Source of the DNA: Zizania palustris
Taxonomy: Eukaryota > Streptophyta > Magnoliopsida > Poales > Poaceae
Length of the DNA stretch: 64,000 nt
Direction: 5' to 3'
Assembly: GCA_019279435.1 (NCBI GenBank)
Contig: JAAALK010000547.1
Span: 186,001 to 250,000, forward strand
In this document: one piece after another, positions 24,498 through 34,900 of the stretch
Numbering within the stretch: position 1 is the first letter of the stretch
How the letters are laid out: every line of letters starts with the position of its first letter
Made by a program: the position numbers and the translations under genes
The notes under the pieces: generated by a model
Seen by the model: the letters and a program-made list of their open reading frames with translations, nothing else
Database searches by the model: none
Told to the model about the DNA's origin: nothing

Positions 24498-24740
24498 AAA
24501 AATCGAGTGCAACCAGCGTTAAGATGTTAAGCCTTTTGCAGGGATGTTCCACAAGGCAATATTTGTTGCATTAATTTTGGACATCTCTTTTGTAGGAACA
24601 CCCGTAGAAAATCGAGTGCAACCAGCGTTAAGATGTTAAGCCTGTTGTAGGGATGTTCCACAAGGCAATATTTGTTGCATTAGTTTTGGACATCTCTTTT
24701 GTAGGATCACCCGTAGAAAATCGAGTGCAACCAGCGGTTT
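24498..24740 (+). repeat. 110 bp tandem repeat, about 2.2 copies, in the gene's 3' region
   Basis: ATCGAGTGCAACCAGCG recurs at about 24501, 24611 and 24720, and the intervening 110 bp units (GATGTTCCACAAGGCAATAT in each full unit) are nearly identical. They begin 225 bp after the SCI1-like stop, so they may lie in the 3' UTR or just after it. Confidence 0.8.
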
Positions 24741-25166
24741 TATGTTAGTTGACGTGATACAAATTCAGTTATGTCAAGTCCCTGATAAAAGGTGTCGTTC
24801 TGATAAATACTTCCGTTAAGCTTCAACCTAATGTTCACGAGACGATGAAACAGTACAAAATTCGGACACTCAGTTACAAAAAATTCGTCGTTTGGATTAT
24901 CAGTCGCCTCCTAAGGTAGGAGGATCGAATACAACGACAGTTTTATCACTAGAGACTTCATTGGAACTCTGGAAGAACAGCACACAAAAAACACCAATCA
25001 AGGGGTCAAAAGGGACAAACAAACAGAAAACATCCTTACAAGCTTATCCCACACGAAGCGCCTCAAACAAAGCAAACACAAAGTACAAACCCACCCAATC
25101 GCACAGGGCCATTAGGTATATTTCTAAGTAGACGAATCGACTCAAACAAACGTCGCACGGCGATCA

Positions 25167-25248
25167 ATCGCTCAACGCTTGACGATCTTGACCTTGTTCC
25201 ACGTTCGATCGCTCAACGCTTGATGCTCTTGACCTTGTTCCACGTCTT
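25167..25248 (-). repeat. 41 bp tandem duplication
   Basis: Two adjacent copies (25167-25207 and 25208-25248) of a sequence starting ATCGCTCAACGCTTGA and containing CTTGACCTTGTTCCACG differ at only a few bases. The second copy holds the last codons of the small ORF at 25213-25350, so the duplication repeats its 3' end just after the stop. Confidence 0.8.
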
Positions 25249-25350
25249 CTTGCACGAGTCGCCGACCACCTTGACGCCCCTCATCACCGCTGCCTTGATG
25301 TGCTTCAGATCCTTGGCCCGCTCCTTCAACTGCAGATCGAACCCACCCAT
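25213..25350 (-). CDS. small Lys-rich ORF or terminal exon, unknown function
   Basis: The frame starts MGGFDLQLKERAKDLKH and ends KKTWNKVKSIKR, 45 residues, basic and likely helical. The frame stays open upstream for about 27 more codons (FSASGLGEVFRGK just before the Met) until an in-frame TAA. A possible splice acceptor, CCAG, lies there, so this may be the last exon of a longer gene whose 5' part I could not find. It runs opposite to the SCI1-like gene. I do not recognise the family with confidence. Confidence 0.35.
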   Translation of the reverse strand: MGGFDLQLKERAKDLKHIKAAVMRGVKVVGDSCKKTWNKVKSIKR

Positions 25351-25570
25351 CTTCCCACGGAACACCTCTCCCAGACCGGAGGCGGAAAACGAATCCTCTT
25401 TCCCGCAGAGGTAAAGATGGAAACTGGCTTACTGGGCTGGCGACTTGCGGATTTGCCGTGCGTTCTAGAGGAGGAAGGAGACAACGACGTACAACTAGTG
25501 TGCTCGTGGTCGTGGACCTAAACCACGGCACGAAGCGATGCTGATCTGTAAAGCTTTCGGAAACGGGGCA

Positions 25571-25706
25571 TTTAATTATTTGCCACTCTTAACATGTGAG
25601 TGGCAACAAAATGCCACTATGAGTCGCTGACATGTGGGGTCATCTGAGTCACTGACATGTGGTCCATTAATTGACACATGTTAAGAGTGGCAAATAGTTA
25701 AATTAT
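25571..25706. repeat. short MITE-like foldback
   Basis: ATTTGCCACTCTTAACATGT at the left is mirrored by ACATGTTAAGAGTGGCAAAT at the right, giving a perfect 20 bp core arm inside arms of about 30 bp. The loop holds two copies of CTGACATGTGG. The element is about 136 bp. TTCGGAAAC occurs just outside on each side (25556 and 25709), which may be part of a duplication. Confidence 0.65.
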
Positions 25707-25739
25707 CCTTCGGAAACAAGGTGTCCTAGGAGACGCGTT

Positions 25740-26394
25740 GAATGAATGAATGGTCAAGAGCAGCGTTTGAAACTTTGGGTTTTGAATTTGATGGAAATTT
25801 GACAAACGTGCCACCTGTCAATCGCACACATGATATGACATGTGGGTCCGATTTGTTAGCTATTGTTCGTTCCGGTTCCTTCGCTTCTTCGACAAAGAAC
25901 GGCATATGAATTTTGCTTCTTTGTTTTCGTGGGTCTGGATCTGGACATCTGGTCCATGTGCTTCGGCATCACAGACTCACTGTAGAGCTGTTTGTTACGA
26001 GCCGTCGGGTTTTCTGTGATCGGCAGCGTGGTTTCAGATGGACGTACTTGCCCGTCATGCACTCATGCTCGACTGGATTTACGAGTAGTTTAAGGCCTTA
26101 GTTGCCCGCACAACTCTTTCAATGAACGTGCCTCACCCGTCATCATCCGTCGTATGTGTACACCTCCACACGCACACCGACATACATATGATCCGATCGA
26201 TGTGCCAGCACAGAAAACGAGTGTGTCAACGAGGGGGCGCGCACGCCGACGGTAGCTGGAGCCTGGAAGCGTGGCGACAGACTGACAGCGGCGCGGCGAC
26301 ACAACGCCCGGCGTGGCCAGCCGTCTGCCCCGCTGTCCAGCGAGCCGTAACACTGGAAGTGCAGCTGGTACCGTTAGCCTTGTAGGCTTAGGCT
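25740..26394. other. non-genic segment
   Basis: No supported gene, RNA or repeat was recognised. Short ORFs on both strands have no family signature. Confidence 0.5.
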
Positions 26395-26893
26395 TTTACA
26401 CTGATCCATACTGCCTCGTCTCATGTTCAAACACGTTTATACGCATCCGACACATTTTTACAAGCGAAGAACCTTCTTCATCCTAAAAGACCGGTCTGAG
26501 AGAGGATGACTACTCTATCTTATAAGGGACTCGTAGCCCTCTTGCGTGGGCAAGATGAGACTAAAGGTTGCTGGCAATGTAGCTCACCGATTCGCCCAAC
26601 CCAAATGATCATGACGATGCTGACTCTGATACCAATTGTTAGCAACCCAGTCCTTTCAACTCTCACGTAACACCGGTCCATACTGACCTCGCCCCATGTC
26701 CATACGTTCAAGCGCATCCGACATACTCTTACAAACGGAGAACTCTCTCAATCCCAAAAGACTGCGCCAAGGAGGATGACTACTCTCCCTTATAAGGAGC
26801 TCATAGCCCTCTTGTGTGGGCGATGTCGGACTAAAGGTTGCTAGCAACACAGCTGACCGGTTCGTCCGACCCAACTGGCCTAGTAACCTAACA
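26395..26893 (-). mobile_element. TRIM-like LTR remnant with a Met-tRNA-type primer site
   Basis: An LTR-like unit runs 26637-26893 (plus-strand ends TGTTAG and CTAACA, 257 bp). A second, incomplete copy is at about 26395-26600; both share GAGGATGACTACTCT and CCCTTATAAGG-like stretches. On the minus strand the first unit is followed by TGGTATCAGAG (26624-26634), the usual initiator-tRNA-Met primer-binding sequence. There is no coding capacity and almost no internal region, which fits a terminal-repeat retrotransposon in miniature or a collapsed element. No TSD was found. Confidence 0.5.
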
Positions 26894-26993
26894 TTGTGTG
26901 AATATATATTGATGATGAACATCATATCAGAACATCATCGATGAAACTAAAGAACGACAGTGGCTCGGCTTGGGGCTTCAAGCGTGAGATTGG

Positions 26994-27810
26994 TGTTGGG
27001 GGAAATAGTTTTCCCTTAAACAGGGGCCAAATGACGTCAGCCTCTGAAGGCCTCGGGTTCAGAGCCTGTCAACTGGCAAAGCCTTAAGACGAGCTCCGGC
27101 CCACTCCGACGAAGATAACTTCAAGAACAGCCAAGACTTACCCTTCAAGAGCCAAGTCTCCAAGATCCCTCCAGTCCCTTCCAGAGCTACGCCTCCGGGA
27201 CCCCTCCGGTCCCCTCCGGAGCCAAGCCTTCGGAACCCCTTCGGTCCCCTTCGAAGCCCTCTCCGGAGCCTTTCGGAGCCCTCTCTGAGAGCCGCTTCGG
27301 AGCCACTTCGGGTCTGCCTCGAAGTTCTCTTCGGAGCCCCCTCAGCTAGCTCCGGCTGATACCCTCTGGCAAATACTTAGGTCCAGAAGAAATGTCCAAG
27401 TACTACTACAGTGTAAAGCATACCAGGGCCCCAGCCCCTAGTATGCCGTATACCTGCTCCAGAAGTGATGTATATCCACCACGCCTGTAAAGTCACATGT
27501 ACAGTAGTATAGCCTTTTTCCCTTCTTACACCTATAAAGCCTACGACTTGTAGAGGGCAATTAGGTCTTTTCCTTTGGCATACGTGCCTATAAAAGCAGG
27601 GCCATGCCCTTGTAAAAGGGAGGATGTTCAGTAGAGGTAAAACTATGCTAAATCCACTATAAACTGGACGTAGGGTTATTATCCCTCCGGGAAGGCCCGA
27701 ACCAGTATAAATCCTTTCTCTCTCTCTTTGTGAGAACCCTTCGAGGTTCATTCCATACACCATACACTACCACATAAAACTTGTTTGTAACTAACGCAAT
27801 TGTTACAACA
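26994..27810 (+). repeat. 5' LTR of element E (817 bp)
   Basis: It starts TGTTGGGGGAAATAG and ends GTTACAACA. It contains a palindromic TGACGTCA at 27032-27039, a GAGCC/CCCCTCCGG minisatellite at about 27160-27320 and a TATAAAAG box near 27590. Confidence 0.9.
27032..27039. promoter_or_regulatory. TGACGTCA palindrome in U3
   Basis: This is the consensus CRE/C-box type site for plant bZIP factors, 39 bp into the LTR. It is also intact in the related solo LTR (47629-47636, on the plus strand) and has become TGGCGTCA in the 3' LTR of E (44621-44628). A regulatory role is inferred. Confidence 0.4.
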
Positions 27811-27812
27811 GT

Positions 27813-27830
27813 TGGCGCCGTCCGTGGGGA
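27813..27830 (+). promoter_or_regulatory. primer-binding site of element E
   Basis: TGGCGCCGTCCGTGGGGA begins two bases after the 5' LTR end. Element D has nearly the same site (TGGCACCGTCTGTGGGGA at 54477-54494), linking the non-autonomous and autonomous families. I do not assign the tRNA. Confidence 0.7.
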
Positions 27831-28009
27831 TCCTAGTACTAAAAGCTAGTGTCTCTACCACCCCTCGCGCCTTGGAGTGCACCCTTCGTTAAGGGGCTCC
27901 GGATGCTCACCGAAGGCCTCAAAATCCCTAGGGGCTATGAGGAAAGCTCTCTTCAACCACGCGAAGCCGCTCGGTCCCCAGACCAGGTCGAGTTTCCAAA
28001 GGTATGTAC

Positions 28010-28340
28010 ACAAACCGAAGCCTTGCTTCACTCTATCTAAACCCGAAGCCTTGCTTCTCCTTATTTAATCCCGAAGCCCCGCTTCGCCTTATTAAAACCT
28101 GAAGCCTCGCTTCGTTCTACTAAAATCGAAGCCCTTGCTTCATCTTATTAAATGTCGAAGCCTTGCTTCACTTTATCTAATGCAGAAGCCCTGCTTCGTT
28201 TTACTGATCGCCAGAGCCTTCACCTTATTAAAAAACCGAAGCTTTGTTGTGTCCTTATCGAGACCCGAAGTCAAGGCCTTGTTCTATTAAGAATCGAGGT
28301 TACCGCTTTGTATTGATAAGGACCAAAGCATTGCTCCGTT
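28010..28340. repeat. 28 bp-period array of GAAGC...GCTTC palindromes
   Basis: CGAAGCC(n)GCTTC units begin at about 28016, 28044, 28072, 28100, 28127, 28156 and 28184, an almost exact 28 bp step, then decay to about 28340. Further single copies are scattered at 28588-28760. Each unit is a small palindrome (5 bp arms, 3-4 bp centre) followed by an AT-rich CTTATTTAA-like spacer. No coding frame is supported. It occupies the place between the 5' region and the 3' end of the minus-strand gene. Confidence 0.8.
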
Positions 28341-29138
28341 CTATTTAAAACTGGAGCACTCCTCCGAAGGATACACAGCGCCTCCAGACCCGTAGTAGTG
28401 AGACAAAAGACTCCGGACCACCGGCTCGATGCATCCAAGGATTTCGGGTTCCGTACTCAAAGCATCCCAGGGTCGAAGATGACCCAGAGTCGAAGGTGGC
28501 TCAGAATTGAAGGTGGCTCACACTATCACAGGTCCGGTGAATCCACACCACTCATTCCATTCTCATTGCAGAATCAAGCTCAGAAGCCCTGCTTCATCAT
28601 CTAAACATGCTTGGAAACCTTGCTTCACATGTCAAAATCTAATCTATCGAGAATTAAGTGTGTCGAAGCCTTGCTCCACTTAATTCGAATCATTCTCCGA
28701 AGCCATGCTTCACTCCAAATTTAAGCATTTGAAGCCTAAGCGAGGCCTTCGAACGATGCGAAATTATATATTCGAAGCCGCCCAAGGCGCACCCCTTTGC
28801 ATTTTATAATTGCATGCATCGGCAACACCCAAGTCCCTAACCACCACGTGCAAGGGGGGACCGAGGTATGTATGCGAAATGTGCGAATGAAATGCGTAAT
28901 ATGAGCATAACAAACTAAACGTTCGGAGCACGCGATACGTGCAGAGCATGCAAACGAAGCATGCGTTTATGAATACAACACAATTTCCATTCATTGAATT
29001 CCAAGTGCGAAGTATGTTACAGGTACACCTCGAAAGCTAAAATACTATGAGTAATCTGTATCTAAGCCTAGGAAAAAGCGGGCTCGAGGCCCCGACAAAC
29101 TCAGCCCTTGCTTGCTCTTATTCCGGGCAGGGCCCCCC

Positions 29139-29509
29139 TCAGCTGGACGAAGCCCCGTCGGAGCCTGACCTCCCGTGGCCAGACCGTCCACGCTTCGAAG
29201 CCCGCAGAACTCGCCTTTCTTCTTGCAGGTCGGCCCAAGTCTGAAGCGCAGGCGGTGCTGCATCGAAGGCAGAAAAATCTAGGGCTTCGTCGCCTTGTAA
29301 GGCCGTACCCGAAGACTGCGCCCCCTCGCCACTTAAGCCTACTTCAAAACAGCTTAAGTCTAGTGAAGACGAAGAACTCTGAAGGGGCTCTGTCTTCACA
29401 ATGGCTAGCAGCTCCTGGGCTACTTTGGGAATAACTTCGCCCGTAGGACCCCTCGGAAGTTTGAACCGAGGGGGCCTTCGGACCTAGCTACTTCGAGCAC
29501 CACCCAAAG
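29139..29509 (-). pseudogene. 3' exon of the antisense gene of element E
   Basis: The segment PPALQTWADLQEERRVLRAS aligns with RLRTWAELQQEQKDFRS at the C-terminus of the element A copy, and the EGVGLSG-side acidic stretch precedes it. The frame ends at 29139. It is separated from the rest of the gene (41410-44088) by the 11.9 kb insertion of element F, which sits in the exon encoding EELRQLW. Confidence 0.65.
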
Positions 29510-29514
29510 CTGGC

Positions 29515-31986
29515 TGTCGCGCCCCGATTTAATAAATCAGGACTTTATTGAAATTCCATAGAAAATCAATAAAACAAGACGTTCATCAAGCGACCACGTA
29601 CAATACGGGCAATCATTCACGGTTCGTAGACCCCATTAATACAAAAGTGAATGAAAATGAAGAGAAACTAATAAAATCAAGGGTCCTAGATGAACGCCTC
29701 CTTCTAGTCTCGCCTTGACTGGGTCGCTACTCCAGACCTTCATCCTCCTCGTAGTAGACGGGCTCTGATGGTGTAAGTCAACGGGGTGAGTACAGATGTA
29801 CTCAGCAAGCCACCGAATGCAAATATAATGCAAGGTAATGACAAGGGAGGTAGTGGCTAGTTTTGCGGAAGCAGCATAATTGTAAAGCTTTAAATGTGAG
29901 CAATTTATTAGTACGGAAAAGTAAACATGTGTATGCATCATCATCTTCTCTCGCACAACAGTCCTTACATGCCATGAGTAACTCAACCATTCAAACATTT
30001 GTAAACTAACTGCGAGTAGTCACACAACCCGCCCTTGACCGTGGGCTCGGCTTTTCGAAAAGATTGATTTTACTCTGATCAGAGATGTACCACTGTACCC
30101 ACAAGTCACGCACTCATCACTTACACCAAAGTGTAATGAGATGACCCATTTCACGGGAACTCGTGCCAAAACCTTCCATATAGTCCTCCCCGACTCAACA
30201 TCACCCTCTTATAGGTTTCATATGGTGTCCCGACGCGTCGGAGCCCCACCATACCCCCCCTTGAGCCTCGTCGGTACAAGTCGCCCGCAGGCTTGCCCCT
30301 TGCCCCCTCCACTATGGTGCATCGAGTCGGAGTATTCCATACTTCCAGTTGGGACTTACCCATTAGACTTGTGGTTGGTACGGAAGTGCTTTGCAACAGA
30401 TCCCGCAGACCGGTCCTTATAGTGCTCCGGGTGCGACAAACCAATGCCCGAGCTTGCACCCGGAACCCACCATACTTATAACTTAGCCAACTCCAACAGA
30501 GTCCAGAGACGAGAATAACAGGTGATGGGGGATTGGTCCCGATCTTCCGATAGGTAAAGGATAAACTTGGGTTGGTGGAGAATCTCGACGTTGGCGATCC
30601 AAGGCTCCGGTCCGGCGGATCAAAACCTTGCAATCGTTACACCACTGTCTCCGTTGGTTATCAACCACGCAGGACGCGATTGACCTCGCCACGAAGGCTA
30701 ATTCCTGCAAGCGAACCCAAGAACACAAGCAAGAACAGGAAGGATACAAATCGAATGCCAAATCACAGACAAATGAAGATAAGGTGAGGTTTCACAAACG
30801 CCAATGCAGCAGCCAATCGGTCCGGTGCAAGAGGCGGGATCTAAACACAACAGTGTAGATGCAACAAAGCAAAACCTAACCCTAGAAGTGGCTGGCGTGA
30901 GAATATATAGGGCGGCGGTCTGTGGAAGGGGAACAGACTTGGGCTGTGGGCTAGAAGACGAACAGACATGCACTATGGGCCAACACGGCCCAGTTCTGTC
31001 ACGCAGGACGGTTTCGGTCATACAGAACGACTCGAGACTCCAAATGATGTGAAACCAACAGCAAACGATCCGTCTTCTCCTTAGCTTTCCAAAAAGTCAA
31101 AGAACGCGTCAATCGGACTTCGCATGATGAAGTTATGCCCATTTTGGTGCAGGGTGGTCGATGTAGTCCGAACCAGCGAATTCTTGACTTCAAACATCCG
31201 TGCGGCTCAGTCTTCAAGTCCAATTCTTCTAATCCATCTCCCGTGTTCCTAAGCAACAAAATATCACTAGTATTCAGTAGCATCTTATCCAAACAAATAT
31301 TAACATAGTTGCTAAGGAAAGAATTAACCTCATGGTTCAAGCGACGGACACAGGTGCATGTGATTGGTCCTTGTAATTGAATTGTAGGTGGAGGCTCCAT
31401 GGGTGTATCATGTGAAGTGATGTCCTCATCATCCTCCCCTTCTTGAATTGGAGTCGTCCTCGACTCAAGCTCATCGTCAGCTCCCAAATAGGGTTTTAAT
31501 TCATCAGCATGGGGTATCAATTTAAACTTTCTCAACTCAGGAAAACGTTCCTTGCGCAAGTACAACCAAACAAGATCTCCTGGTTTGAAAAACATCTTCT
31601 TTCTTCCTTTATTTGTCTTTTGAGCAAAATAGCGTGCCTTCTTTTCTATAACTTCCTTGGCCTTCAAATGCATAGCTTTCACAAACTCTGCACGCTTAGT
31701 TACTTCCCGTTAAAGATTTTAATTCTTTTCTGATTTAAAACAAATTCAGTAATTCATATATTTGGTTAAGGGTTGAATCACTATTGATAAAAAATTGTAA
31801 AAATTCCTAGAATTATATTTTGGCCTCTAGTTCATCTCATAAAATTTTCAAGTCCAGATCTTGAATGTTTCTCCCTGTTTGGCTTTATTAGGGCTCTTTT
31901 AGGATTTTCTTAATTATAAATTGTAGAAATGTATTTAATAATATTTTTCTTTTATTTTAATTCCTTTTTATTTCTGGGGTGTTACA
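29515..31986 (-). repeat. 3' LTR of element F (2472 bp), chimeric
   Basis: 29515-30498 and 31707-31986 match the two ends of the 5' LTR closely, but the middle (30499-31706) is unrelated to it and belongs to another gypsy element. A 24-base stretch of the 5' LTR (near 38534-38566) is also absent here, near 29953. Confidence 0.85.
30499..31706 (-). mobile_element. foreign gypsy pol-end plus LTR fragment inside the 3' LTR of F
   Basis: On the minus strand a frame at 31682-30999 starts with an integrase C-terminal segment (KKMFFKPGDLVWLYLRKERFP) and runs into ELKPYLGADDELESRT, typical of the end of other grass gypsy polyproteins, with an internal deletion between them. Downstream, 30930-30500 looks like an LTR promoter and leader (CCTATATATTCTC, then CTAGGGTTAGG). 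It replaces about 2.0 kb of the normal F LTR. Confidence 0.65.
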
Positions 31987-31998
31987 ATCCTATCCCCC

Positions 31999-34900
31999 TT
32001 ACAGAGAATCTCGTCCTTGAGATTCGGATCGATCCTCGAATAACTCAGGATGCTGTGCTTTGAGTTCATCTTCTTTTTCCCAAGTAGCTTCCTCTACCGG
32101 ATGATTGCTCCACTGCACTTTGCAGAAACGGATGACCCGACTCCTGGTGATCCTTTCCTTAACCTCTAATATCTTGACAGGCTTTTCCACATAGGTTAAA
32201 TCCTCTTGAACATCCAACTCTTGCAGGTCCACTTGCTCTGTCGGGACGCGAAGACACTTCTTGAGTTGGGAAATGTGAAACACGTCATGCACTCCAGCCA
32301 ATGAGGGTGGTAGTTCCAACTGATAAGCGACTTCGCCTTGGCATCGAATAATGGGAAATGGTCCAACATATCGAGGGCCCAACTTCCCTCTCATATTAAA
32401 CCGTTGAGTGCCACGGAGGGGTGTAACTCGAAGGTATACATGATCTCCTTCTTCAAAGGCTAGGTCTCGGCGTCGATTGTCCGCGTAGCTTTTCTGTCGT
32501 GATTGGGCTGTCTTGAGTCGATCTCTGATGATTCGTACCTTCTCCTCAGCTTCTCGAAGGATGTCTGTTCCGAATACTTGGGATTCACCAGTTTGATCCT
32601 AGAGTAGAGGCGTTCTGCACTCACGTCCATATAGGGCTTCAAAAGGAGACATCTGAAGGCTGGCTTGATAGCTGTTGTTGTACGAAAACTCAGCGTACGG
32701 TAAGCTCTTGTCCCAAGTGGCTCCAAAATCCAAGACACATGCCCGAAGCATATCCTCCAATATCTGATTCACCCTTTCTGTTTGTCCATTCGTCTGAGGG
32801 TGGTAGGCAGTGCTAAAGTTCAATCTTGTTCCCATCTCTTCTTGAAGGTTCTTCCAGAAACGAGAGGTGAACTGACTCCCTCTATCGGACACTATCTTTT
32901 TGGGCACTCCATGAAGACACACAATGCGGGCCATGTATAGTTCTGCAAGCTTAGGGCCACTAAAGGCCGTCTTGACGGCTATGAAATGTGCTACTTTCGT
33001 AAGCCGGTCGATGACCACCCAAATAGAATCATACCCAAGTTGGGTCTTTGGGAGTCCAGTGATAAAATCCATTCCGATTTCTTCCCATTTCCATTCAGGC
33101 ACTTTAAGTGGCTGTAACAGTCCTGCAGGTCTCTGATGTTCAGCTTTTACTCTTCTGCAGGTGTCACATTCAGCGACGAATTGTGCAATCTCCCTCTTCA
33201 TGCTAACCCACCAATAACGTTCCTTCAGGTCCTGGTACATCTTGGTACTGTCGGGGTGAATGGAGTACATCGTCTCGTGGGCTTCTCTCAGGATAAGGGT
33301 CTTTATCTTCGGCTTATCCAGCACACATATCCAGGTTCCAAACCATATGGTGCCATTCTCGTCCTCTGAAAATCCTGGGGCTTTTCCTTGTCTCATGTTC
33401 TTCTTAATGGCTGCTATATCTGGGTCTTCCAACTGAGCCTCATGGATTTGCTCAAATAGAACTGGCTGGGTCTCCAAGGTGGCTAGATATGCTCCTGTGG
33501 TTAACCCAAGATTCAACTTTTCCATCTCTCTACTTAACAAGGGTGCGTGATCCTGAATCATAATGGCTGTGCAATATCCCTTGCGACTTAATGCATCAGC
33601 TACCACATTAGCTTTTCCGGGGTGGTAGTGAATACCTAAGTCATAGTCTTTTATTAACTCCAACCATCGTCTTTGCCTCAGATTGAGGTCCGGCTGTGTG
33701 AAGATGTACTTCAAGCTCTTGTGGTCCGTAAAGATCTCACAGCGATTCCCGACCAAATAATGCCTCCAAATCTTAAGGGCGTGCACTACTGCGGCTAATT
33801 CCAAATCATGGGTTGGGTAGTTCAACTCATGGGGTCTAAACTGACGAGAGGCATAAGAAATAACCTTTCCATCTTGCATAAGAACACATCCCAATCCTTG
33901 GCGAGATGCGTCACAATAGACATGGAAGTCTTTCCGGATATCGGGTAGGGTCAGTATGGGTGCTGACACCAGACGGGTCTTGAGAGTGCGGAAACTTTCC
34001 TCGCATTCAGGAGTCCATTCAAACTTTTCTCCTTTCTGCAATAACTTAGTCATAGGCTTGGCTATCTTGGAAAAATTCTCAATGAATCTCCGATAATATC
34101 CGGCCAAACCCAGAAAACTTCGTATCTCAGATACGTTTGTGGGTGGCAACCAATCTGTAACTGCTTCCACGGTGGCAGGATCTACTGCAATGCCTTGTGC
34201 AGAGATAATGTGTCCAAGGAACTTCACTTCTGCCGTCCAGAATTTACACTTGCTGTACTTGGCATATAACTTGTGTTCCCTTAGCTTTCCTAGGGTTAAC
34301 CGAAGGTGAGTCTCATGCTCTTTCTGATCCTTGGAATAAATTAGGATGTCGTCTATAAAGACTACGATGAATTTGTCCAAATATTCCATGAACACCTTAT
34401 TCATCATGTTCATGAAGAATGCAGGGGCGTTGGTCAATCCGAAGGACATAACAGTACACTCATATAATCCGTAGCAGGTGGTAAAAGCCGTCTTGGGTAT
34501 ATCCTCTTCTCGGATCCTTAGCTGATGAAAACCAGACCGCAGGTCGATCTTTGAGAATATCATAGCTCCCTTTAGCTGGTCGAAGAGATCATCGATCCGA
34601 GGCAACAGGTACTTATTCTTGATGGTTACTTCATTCAAAGCGCGGTAATCTACACACATACGCTTAGCCTTGTCTTCTTTCTTCTCGACGAAGATGACGG
34701 GGGCACCTCATGGCGATGTACTGGGTCTGATGTAGCCTTTCCTTTAGAGATCCTCCAATTGCTGCTTCATCTCAGCTAACTCGTTAGCGGCCATTCAGTA
34801 TGGTCGCTTATAAATAGGGATGGTTCCGGGCACCAAATCAATCCTGAACTCGATGTCCCTCTTGGGTGGCATCCCTGGTAAATCCTCTAGAAATACCTCC

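Noticed and set aside
28010..28340. CRISPR-like array (regular 28 bp period with palindromic repeats)
   Set aside because: It lies in a plant LTR retrotransposon, repeats are degenerate, spacers are similar AT-rich linkers and not unique, and no cas genes exist.
30141..30422. Frames in the F LTR repeated at 38758-39039 as a conserved protein
   Set aside because: Repetition is explained by the two LTR copies; no coding motif.
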